Shown piece by piece: positions 57,907 through 64,000 of a DNA stretch of 64,000 nt. The translations under genes were made by a program, and so were the position numbers. The notes below the pieces were generated by a model. The model saw nothing but the letters and a program-made list of their open reading frames with translations, searched no databases and was not told the DNA's origin. How positions within the stretch are numbered: the stretch's first letter is position 1; each line of letters starts with the position of its first letter. Origin of the DNA: Ruegeria sp. 6PALISEP08 (GTDB lineage: Bacteria; Pseudomonadota; Alphaproteobacteria; Rhodobacterales; Rhodobacteraceae); contig NZ_LGXZ01000005.1 of NCBI RefSeq assembly GCF_001238295.1, positions 186,001-250,000 of the forward strand. Reading direction: 5' to 3'.

Positions 57907-60312
57907 CTATTCAGCTGCAATAACCTGCTCAGAGCTTGCAGCTTTTGCAATTGGGCTCCATTCTAGGCCACCTGTGTAACGCCACGCCAGATCACCGTTT
58001 TCATCCATTGCGATCAGGTGAAGCCAACGGTTGTCAAACAGCGCTTTTACATTTGCGTGGCGCTTCAGAATATCGTTCATGGCCTCACGCGGGGCTTCGA
58101 TGACAACCGACAGTCGCAGAGGGTCATGCTGGAAAGTTTCACCATCATGAACCGATTGCCAGGGCAGCCCCGGGCGCAAAGCGCCTCCGTTCCCCTCGAC
58201 AACGCCGATCCCGCCGACCACGTTATGAAGCAGTTTGTTACCACCTCCGAACAGCCCCGGCGCAACGGTCGAGCCATAATATTGCAAGCTGATCCAGCTG
58301 GCCACGACAACCGGGGCGGTCATGATCAACTCCAGCACGCCAAACCCTTCGTCCGAGCGCCAGTCATAACTGTGCAGAAAGGACTGCCCGGCCAAACCGG
58401 TCCCGTCAGTCCGGCTGCGCGGCGCGGCGATAAAGGCACGGCAGCCTGCCAACCCCCATTCAGGGCGCAATTCGGCCCAGTTGTTGGCGCGGCGCGCAAT
58501 ATCACTTCCGCCGCTGGCCCGAGGCAGCCGCGCCGCACGCTCGGCGCGAGCAAGACGCCCAGCCTCGGCAAGCCAGATCTTCAGCTGTGCGATCTGCGAC
58601 GCCCACAATTCCGCAGGATGATCCTGATCAAACAGGGTAACACCATCCGTCGTCGTGTTGTGCAACGCTGGCAGGAACAAGGTGTCTGACGGGATGTCGA
58701 TCCCCTTGCCCTGCAAACCCTTCCGTACCTGGTTGTCGTTCAGAAGGCTGGCGAGAAGCCGGGCGCTGACATCCCCCGCGTGACCACCGCAGGCACCGCA
58801 TTGCAACGCGCTTTCGTGCGGATTGTTGGTAACATCCGCGCCGTGCCCAGCCAGCATCACGATACGCGCGAAATTGCTTGTCAGCGACATCGCGCCCAGA
58901 ATGGCTTTAGCGGTATTGATGCGCGTGGCTAGATCCATCGAAGGATCCAGTTTCGGTGCGGGGTCAAACCTGGTTGTCCTGCCATTGGCAGCCAGCGAGT
59001 CCCGCAGCAATTTACCCACGTAGATCGGGCCGGTCGCCTCGACAAAGGCAAAGGACGAAACAGCAGCCAGTTTGAACCGACCCCACGCTCTTTTCGCGCG
59101 GGCCGTGTAGCGACGGTCTAGATCAGATAATGTGTCTTCTGCCGCTTTGGACGTGACATTGGGGTTCAGCAGAACTGGACCCCGCAGTTCGGTCACGTCA
59201 GATCCTGCGCAATTGTGCGTACTGGCCAACCCGAAGAACCCAGCAAAGCCGATGGTCTCGATGCCCGCATCCTGCGCTTCCAGCGCTCGGCGGAATACCT
59301 CGGACCGAACGTCGATGCAGAACGCAGCTTGTATTATTGGGCGGCCTTCGGTTGCCCTTGGTTGACGTCGGTCCAAAGCTTCGCTCAACTTGCGCTGTTG
59401 AGCCCGTTCAGCGGCATCCTGCAGAATGGCATCAATCACCATGTCCCGGGACGGAGTTATCGGGGTTTCGTGCATTGCGATGGTTTCCGACCAACGCGCC
59501 GAAATCTGATCGCGGTATTGGTGGAACAGGGCCTCTTCAAACACCATCCGAATGGCCAGCAACTCGACCGTCGTTGTGTCGGTCTGACCCTGCAGCTCGG
59601 CCTGCCACAACCGATAGCGCGCATATTGAGCCCAGCCGCCAAGCGTGACCAACAACCGGTGGAAGGTAGTGCCGGCCGCTTCAGGCGTTACGCCCAGCGT
59701 ATCAGACGCCCACCCGATGGCGCGCCATTGTGAACGGTTGGTTGCTGCTACAAATGCGCCAAATCTTTTCAACCCGTTGATTTCGGGCGTCAAGTCGCGC
59801 GACGCGAACTCGCGCCACGCGCTGAATGCACCGCCAACACGGCGAGGCTGCCACAGGGCCTGACCTTCGTCAAAATGGCTGGCAGCCCACGCTCCGATAC
59901 GTTCTTCGATCAACCCCGGCCAGTCGATGTCGGATACTTCGGCTGCCAGCTCTGCAACCGTCGGCAATGGGGCAAGTGGCACCGCATCGTCCGTCAAAGC
60001 AGCCGTCACATTTTCAAGCCCCGAGGGATCAAAACGGCTTTCAACATGAGATATCGCCTCGACCAGATCACCCTCAACAATCTCGCCGGTCTTCAGCTTT
60101 TCGGCCATGACTTGCCTGTCAGGAGTGATGCGCACACCAGCAACGCGGCCAAGGCGCGCAGCCGTTACAGCAAGGGTGTCTTCCGTCTGACCCAAGAAAG
60201 GATTCACGGCGACATTTGCAGCCAGCGGAAACAGAGGGGGGATCTGACGTACAGCGTCATTTGCAATCGCGACAAGTTCCAGAAGCGGAGCAGGATAGCT
60301 TTCGTGTTTCAT
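57907..60312 (-). CDS. dabA: DabA, inorganic carbon transporter subunit (DUF2309)
   Basis: About 801 residues from ATG 60312 (MKHESYPAPLLELV). An ATG at 60336 that overlaps the dabB stop (ATGA) is an alternative and would imply translational coupling. Residues C332 and D334 (AAFCIDVRSE), H490 (AGHGADVTNNPHES) and C505 (LQCGACGGHAGD) match in order and spacing the zinc-binding C/D/H/C set of Halothiobacillus DabA, a carbonic-anhydrase-like active site. With DabB it takes up and hydrates CO2 or bicarbonate vectorially, driven by the membrane potential. Soluble and large, it should sit on the cytoplasmic face of DabB. Confidence 0.92.
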   Translation of the reverse strand: MKHESYPAPLLELVAIANDAVRQIPPLFPLAANVAVNPFLGQTEDTLAVTAARLGRVAGVRITPDRQVMAEKLKTGEIVEGDLVEAISHVESRFDPSGLENVTAALTDDAVPLAPLPTVAELAAEVSDIDWPGLIEERIGAWAASHFDEGQALWQPRRVGGAFSAWREFASRDLTPEINGLKRFGAFVAATNRSQWRAIGWASDTLGVTPEAAGTTFHRLLVTLGGWAQYARYRLWQAELQGQTDTTTVELLAIRMVFEEALFHQYRDQISARWSETIAMHETPITPSRDMVIDAILQDAAERAQQRKLSEALDRRQPRATEGRPIIQAAFCIDVRSEVFRRALEAQDAGIETIGFAGFFGLASTHNCAGSDVTELRGPVLLNPNVTSKAAEDTLSDLDRRYTARAKRAWGRFKLAAVSSFAFVEATGPIYVGKLLRDSLAANGRTTRFDPAPKLDPSMDLATRINTAKAILGAMSLTSNFARIVMLAGHGADVTNNPHESALQCGACGGHAGDVSARLLASLLNDNQVRKGLQGKGIDIPSDTLFLPALHNTTTDGVTLFDQDHPAELWASQIAQLKIWLAEAGRLARAERAARLPRASGGSDIARRANNWAELRPEWGLAGCRAFIAAPRSRTDGTGLAGQSFLHSYDWRSDEGFGVLELIMTAPVVVASWISLQYYGSTVAPGLFGGGNKLLHNVVGGIGVVEGNGGALRPGLPWQSVHDGETFQHDPLRLSVVIEAPREAMNDILKRHANVKALFDNRWLHLIAMDENGDLAWRYTGGLEWSPIAKAASSEQVIAAE

Positions 60313-60332
60313 AATCTTGTCTGATCCCCCAT

Positions 60333-61883
60333 TCATACAGTCCGGCGCGTGGACCATCCGTCCAGCAGCCGGTCAAAGATTGCATTTGCATACAGACCGT
60401 TTGACAGATGCACCCGGATACCAGCCGCTGCCGGATGCGAGGCCCAAAGCGGGAAAGTCGATTGCGCCAGCGCCACGGCGCCAAAGCTGATGAGCGCGAG
60501 AACAATCAGAGCCCATTCCAGCGGACCCGCAGCAGGTGTGGGCGGCAAGGTGCCAGAGGTCAGGCGCTGCGCCGCGATTTGCAGTACGAAGTAGCTGACA
60601 GAGGTTGCGCTGGCATAGATGACGGTGCGGCGGGTCAGGGCACCGGGGGCGGCATCCGCAAATCCCTGCGCCAGCAGATAGGCAACACCAAAGATCAGGA
60701 TCACGCCCAGTGCAATGGCCTGAATAGATTTCCCGTCAATCCCGAACACCGAAGCCACTGCGCCATAGATCAGAATGCCGGTTGCAAAGGCCAGCAGTAC
60801 GTTGCGAGCACTTGGTACAGCCACCGGCCCCGGCCGGCGAATGGCGGCCACGTTGCGCACGGCCTCACCCGCGCTCAGGAAGGCGTGGGCTTTATAAAGC
60901 GAGTGCGCCACGATATGCAGCAGCGCCAGCGGGAACAGGGCAAGGCCGCACTGCATGATCATGAACGCCATCTGGGCGATTGTGGACCACGCCAGAGATG
61001 TCTTGACTGCGGGCTGTGTCAGCATGACCAAGCCGCCGAACAGCGCGGTGAACCCGCCCAGCATGACCAATAAGGCCATTATGCCCGGTGCAGCAAGCAT
61101 CACGTCGGCAAAACGGATCAACAAGAACCCGCCCGCATTGATCACTCCTGCGTGCAGCAGAGCAGACACGGGTGTCGGTGCTTCCATGACCTCGGTCAAC
61201 CACCCGTGGACCGGAAACTGAGCTGACGCCAGCACGGCCGCCAATGCGATCAACAGGGCAGCAACAATTGTTGTCAGGGTTGGCTGTGCCGACGAAAGGA
61301 TCGTGGCGATATCGGTCGTGCCGTAGCCAATGATCAACAGGACCACAGCCAGCGTTAGCGCGGCTTCGCTGATCCGCGCCACAACGGCCTTTTTTCGTGC
61401 CGCGCGTTGTGCCGTGGTGCGTTCGGGGTAGAACAACAACAGTTGATGCAATGCCAAACTTGTCGCGATCCAAGCCCCGAGAAGTTGGATGATGTTACCG
61501 GACATGACCAGTAACAGAACAGACGCCAAGGCGACCAACATCCAACCGGTAAAGGCACCCTGCCTTTGCTCGCCATCCATGTAAGTCGCCGAATAGCGCA
61601 GCACGATCCAGCCTATAAAGCTGACCAGAACCAGCATCGTTGCGCTCACGGCATCCAGTTGGACCGACAATCCCATGCCCCAGAACCCGATCAGCGCTGA
61701 GGTTTCTGGTCCTTTTGCAATCAACAATGTTACCGCCAAAGCAGACACGGCAAAGGCCGCCAAGGCAGCCCATTCTGCGACTTTAGGCAAATTACGCGGT
61801 CGGACCCCCGGATGTCGGCTGCAATAATACGCAGATCCCAACAGGATTAATGGACTAATGAGGGGAAGAAGCAGGTAGCTCAT
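60333..61883 (-). CDS. dabB: DabB, proton-conducting membrane subunit (NuoL/MrpA-like)
   Basis: 516 residues and about 13-14 transmembrane helices with NuoL-type sequence: MDGEQRQGAFTGWMLVALAS near residue 97, PVHGWLTEVMEAPTPVSALLHAGVINAGGFL near 223 (parts PVHGWLTEVMEAPTPV and LLHAGVINAGG), and SLYKAHAFLSAGEAV near 330. The conserved Glu/Lys/His residues for ion conduction appear present. Adjacent to dabA in the usual dabB-dabA order, it is the membrane partner of the inorganic-carbon pump and not part of a complex I operon. AAGGGA lies 8 nt before the ATG. Confidence 0.92.
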   Translation of the reverse strand: MSYLLLPLISPLILLGSAYYCSRHPGVRPRNLPKVAEWAALAAFAVSALAVTLLIAKGPETSALIGFWGMGLSVQLDAVSATMLVLVSFIGWIVLRYSATYMDGEQRQGAFTGWMLVALASVLLLVMSGNIIQLLGAWIATSLALHQLLLFYPERTTAQRAARKKAVVARISEAALTLAVVLLIIGYGTTDIATILSSAQPTLTTIVAALLIALAAVLASAQFPVHGWLTEVMEAPTPVSALLHAGVINAGGFLLIRFADVMLAAPGIMALLVMLGGFTALFGGLVMLTQPAVKTSLAWSTIAQMAFMIMQCGLALFPLALLHIVAHSLYKAHAFLSAGEAVRNVAAIRRPGPVAVPSARNVLLAFATGILIYGAVASVFGIDGKSIQAIALGVILIFGVAYLLAQGFADAAPGALTRRTVIYASATSVSYFVLQIAAQRLTSGTLPPTPAAGPLEWALIVLALISFGAVALAQSTFPLWASHPAAAGIRVHLSNGLYANAIFDRLLDGWSTRRTV

Positions 61884-61931
61884 TCATGTGTCCCTTGACG
61901 TTCGACATTGACTTGATTTGTTCAGATCGAG

Positions 61932-61952
61932 ATATGTCGCGACCCAGCATAT
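61932..61952. promoter_or_regulatory. LysR-type box between dabB and its regulator gene
   Basis: ATATG-N11-CATAT, a symmetric repeat of the T-N11-A class, about 49 nt before the dabB start and 47 nt before the LysR start. This is the usual position of a LysR autoregulatory and activation site. Confidence 0.5.
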
Positions 61953-61998
61953 GAAAAATACATTGTTTGATGATTATCGTTCGTTTAAATAGAACTAT

Positions 61999-62889
61999 AT
62001 GCCACTGAACTATCATCACCTTCGATATTTCTGGGCCGTCGCGCATGACGGGAACCTGACACGGACGGCGCAGCGTCTGAATCTGTCCCAGTCAGCGTTG
62101 TCCGTGCAGATCAAGGAATTGGAAGACCGCCTTGGTCATCCGCTGTTCGAACGCAGAGGTCGCAAGCTGCACCTCACCGAAGCCGGACATATCGCGTTGG
62201 ACCATGCCGATGCGATTTTTGCGACAGGTCAGGAACTTGTGGCAACCTTGCAAGATGCCGGGAATGCGCGGCAGGCCCTCAGGGTAGGGGCGCAATCCAC
62301 CCTGTCTCGGAACTTTCAGATTCGCTTTTTGCGGCCCATTTTGTCGCGTGTTGATGTCGAGGTCATCTTAAGGTCTGGCAATCCAAGTGAGTTGCTGGAA
62401 GGTCTTAAGACGCTCAATTTCGATCTGGTCCTCATGAATCATGAACCGGCAAGCGACAGCTTGACCAATTTCGTCACCCATCATCTGGCGGAACAACCGG
62501 TAAGCATCGTGGGCACTCCGGATCGTCTGGATCCGAAACGTTCCTTACGGGACCTTTTGGAAGAACAACCTTTCATCCTGCCTACAAAGAACAACACTGT
62601 CCGCACGGCCTTTGACGCCATGGCCAGCCGCATGTCGGTGCGCCCTCAGGTGGCCGCTGAGGTGGACGACATGGCCATGATGCGGCTGCTGGCGCGGGAA
62701 GACATCGGCCTGGCTCTGGTGGCGCCGATCGTGGTTCAGGATGAGTTGAACTCGGGTCGGCTGGTCGAGGCGCAGGAGCACCCGAAAATCAAGGAAAACT
62801 TCCACGCGATCACATTCAAACGCCGGTTCCCGAACCCTTTGGTGCAAGAGCTTTTATCCCACGAAACAAATAGCTGGGCCAATGGCTGA
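61999..62889 (+). CDS. LysR-family regulator (NhaR-like), probable dab regulator
   Basis: 296 residues. The N-terminus NYHHLRYFWAVAHDGNLTRTAQRLNLSQ and SALSVQIKELEDRLGHPLFERRGRKL (longer runs shown in two parts) form the LysR winged helix; the opening resembles the NhaR subgroup. The effector domain spans ~90-290. It is divergent from dabBA across 115 nt with a symmetric LysR box, so it most likely activates them. Its stop is 2 nt from the convergent permease gene. Confidence 0.9.
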   Translation: MPLNYHHLRYFWAVAHDGNLTRTAQRLNLSQSALSVQIKELEDRLGHPLFERRGRKLHLTEAGHIALDHADAIFATGQELVATLQDAGNARQALRVGAQSTLSRNFQIRFLRPILSRVDVEVILRSGNPSELLEGLKTLNFDLVLMNHEPASDSLTNFVTHHLAEQPVSIVGTPDRLDPKRSLRDLLEEQPFILPTKNNTVRTAFDAMASRMSVRPQVAAEVDDMAMMRLLAREDIGLALVAPIVVQDELNSGRLVEAQEHPKIKENFHAITFKRRFPNPLVQELLSHETNSWANG

Positions 62890-62891
62890 GC

Positions 62892-63902
62892 TTAGTCACC
62901 GCGCGACGATTTGAACAGATACAAGAATACAAAAAGCGAGCCGATTGACGTTGTCACAATGCCCACGGGCAGTTCCTGGGGGGCCAGAAGGAGGCGCGAC
63001 AGAATATCCGACAGCGTCAGCAAGATCGCCCCCACAATGGCTGAAGTGACCAACAGATTCCGGTGCAGCGTGCCAGCAATGCCGCGCGCGATATGAGGCA
63101 CCATCAGGCCCACAAAGCCGATGACACCAGCCACGGACACAAAGCTGGCCGTGGCCAAAGCGGCGACAAAGAACATGCGAAAACGTAAGCCCTGAACCGG
63201 GATACCAAGTGAAGAGGCTGTGAAATCACCGGTCAGCAACGCATCTAGCCAGCGGCTGCGATAAAGGGCGTAGCTAAGGATCAATCCCAGGCCGATCACG
63301 ACCAGGGGGAATGTCTGCCACCGGGCAAGTCCCAAGCCGCCCAGCATCCAGAATATGACCGAATGCGCCGCGCGATTGTCGCCAGAGAAAATCAAGTAGT
63401 TCGTGATTGCGGAAAACAGAAAGGAGACGGCTAATCCGGCCAGAATCAGCTTTTCCGGCGCACTTGTGCGCAAACCCTGGACCAATGCCAGAACGATGGC
63501 CGATGCGATCAGACCCCCGCAAAACGCCGCCAAAGGTAAAGTCCATATGCCCAGTACATCCCCGGTGACAGTGATCACCAGAACCGCACCTGCAGCCGCA
63601 CCCGAGGATAGGCCAAACAGAAAAGGGTCGGCCAGATCGTTGCGCGTAGTGGTTTGCAGTACCACACCTACAACCCCAAGACCCGCGCCAATCACCGCAG
63701 CGAACAAAGCTCGGGGCAGACGCAAGTCAAACACGATCCGGTGCATGGGGGACATGTCACCTTCGACAAGACCCGTGCCCAGGCCAATCGCCGAGATCAC
63801 GTCGCGCACCGGAATTTGCGTCGTTCCATAAACGATGGACAGCAGCAAAAGGGCGATCAAAACGATCGCCCCCAGCAATATCGAACGGCCCAAATGGACC
63901 AT
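62892..63902 (-). CDS. FecCD-family ABC permease (iron/siderophore/cobalamin type)
   Basis: 336 residues from ATG 63902 (MVHLGRSILLGAIVL), which lies 1 nt after the TAA of the upstream gene; a longer frame adds 17 basic residues that overlap it. About ten transmembrane helices. Typical BtuC/FhuB motifs: IVFDLRLPRALFAAVIGAGLG, the coupling segment around AGVIGFVGLMVPHIARG, and SDILSRLLLAPQELPVGIVTT. It imports ferric chelates or cobalamin with a periplasmic protein and an ATPase not fully visible here. Confidence 0.92.
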   Translation of the reverse strand: MVHLGRSILLGAIVLIALLLLSIVYGTTQIPVRDVISAIGLGTGLVEGDMSPMHRIVFDLRLPRALFAAVIGAGLGVVGVVLQTTTRNDLADPFLFGLSSGAAAGAVLVITVTGDVLGIWTLPLAAFCGGLIASAIVLALVQGLRTSAPEKLILAGLAVSFLFSAITNYLIFSGDNRAAHSVIFWMLGGLGLARWQTFPLVVIGLGLILSYALYRSRWLDALLTGDFTASSLGIPVQGLRFRMFFVAALATASFVSVAGVIGFVGLMVPHIARGIAGTLHRNLLVTSAIVGAILLTLSDILSRLLLAPQELPVGIVTTSIGSLFVFLYLFKSSRGD

Positions 63903-63903
63903 A

Positions 63904-64000
63904 TTAGTTGATCTCCGGATGCATCGCTTTGGCCATCTTCTCAATGGCTTCAATGTTCGCCGGTCCAGGTGTCAGTTCTTCGTAACGCAGGCCAATCCAG
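63904..64000 (-). CDS. C-terminal end of probable iron/siderophore ABC substrate-binding protein (cut by window end)
   Basis: On the minus strand the last 97 nt encode an open frame of 31 residues ending MAKAMHPEIN and a TAA at 63906-63904, 1 nt before the permease ATG. The tail GPANIEAIEKMAKAMHP resembles the ends of periplasmic binding proteins of the FecCD transporter family, which usually sit directly upstream of the permease. The call rests mainly on position and is tentative. Confidence 0.6.
   Translation of the reverse strand, partial: WIGLRYEELTPGPANIEAIEKMAKAMHPEIN

Noticed and set aside
1-64000. tRNA or rRNA genes, CRISPR arrays, insertion sequences, prophage or integration sites
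   Set aside because: I looked for cloverleaf-like segments, regularly spaced direct repeats, transposase-like proteins and terminal repeats and found none. The only repeat array is within the RTX coding sequence.

Overview
The window looks like chromosomal DNA of a marine Rhodobacteraceae (Roseobacter-group) alphaproteobacterium. It has fairly GC-rich coding DNA, dense operons with 4-nt ATGA/GTGA overlaps, an alphaproteobacterial BioR-type operator at bioB, the HutF/HutG form of histidine degradation, and several gene neighbourhoods familiar from roseobacters. This placement rests on gene content read by eye, not on a search. I see no rRNA, tRNA, CRISPR array, insertion sequence or prophage.

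Layout. 1-2.2 kb: envelope maintenance (EnvC-like activator, CtpA protease). 2.3-5.1 kb: DHA2-type drug exporter and two coupled unknown genes. 5.3-9.3 kb: a large degenerate ABC/cyclic-nucleotide-binding protein overlapping a CPBP membrane protease. 9.3-12.7 kb: accD-folC and convergent zapE. 12.8-14.1 kb: MFS carrier. 14.1-17.3 kb: mtnA followed by an aldolase/dehydrogenase fusion. 17.4-20.2 kb: fghA-sthA-yaiI. 20.3-22.0 kb: AEC carrier and divergent TetR regulator. 22.1-28.5 kb: a type I secretion locus (RTX/CHRD protein, ABC exporter, HlyD adaptor). 28.9-31.4 kb: LysR regulator and phosphonoacetaldehyde dehydrogenase. 31.4-39.4 kb: complete hut system (hutC/hutD, hutF/hutIHGU). 39.5-43.0 kb: nadABC. 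43.1-48.5 kb: bioBFDAGC. 48.5-56.9 kb: DeoR regulator, betaine/choline-class ABC importer with a double-length permease, choline-kinase-like enzyme and a dimethylglycine/sarcosine-dehydrogenase-like flavoprotein. 57.1-57.9 kb: inositol-monophosphatase-family enzyme. 57.9-62.9 kb: dabBA inorganic-carbon uptake pair with divergent LysR. 62.9-64 kb: iron/siderophore-type ABC permease and the tail of its likely binding protein.

How the genes work together. The hut genes convert histidine to glutamate, formate and ammonia. The nad genes make NAD from aspartate. The bio genes make biotin, the cofactor of the carboxylase to which AccD belongs. The uptake and catabolic loci fit an opportunistic marine heterotroph using nitrogen, phosphorus and methylated compounds.

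The candidates for poorly described biology are: the DeoR/ABC importer/choline-kinase-like/flavoprotein cluster; the mtnA plus aldolase-dehydrogenase pair with a FadR-like operator; the ABC-like protein whose ATPase motifs are nearly all lost; and the secreted RTX protein with three ~182-residue repeats and what looks like a circularly permuted CHRD domain.
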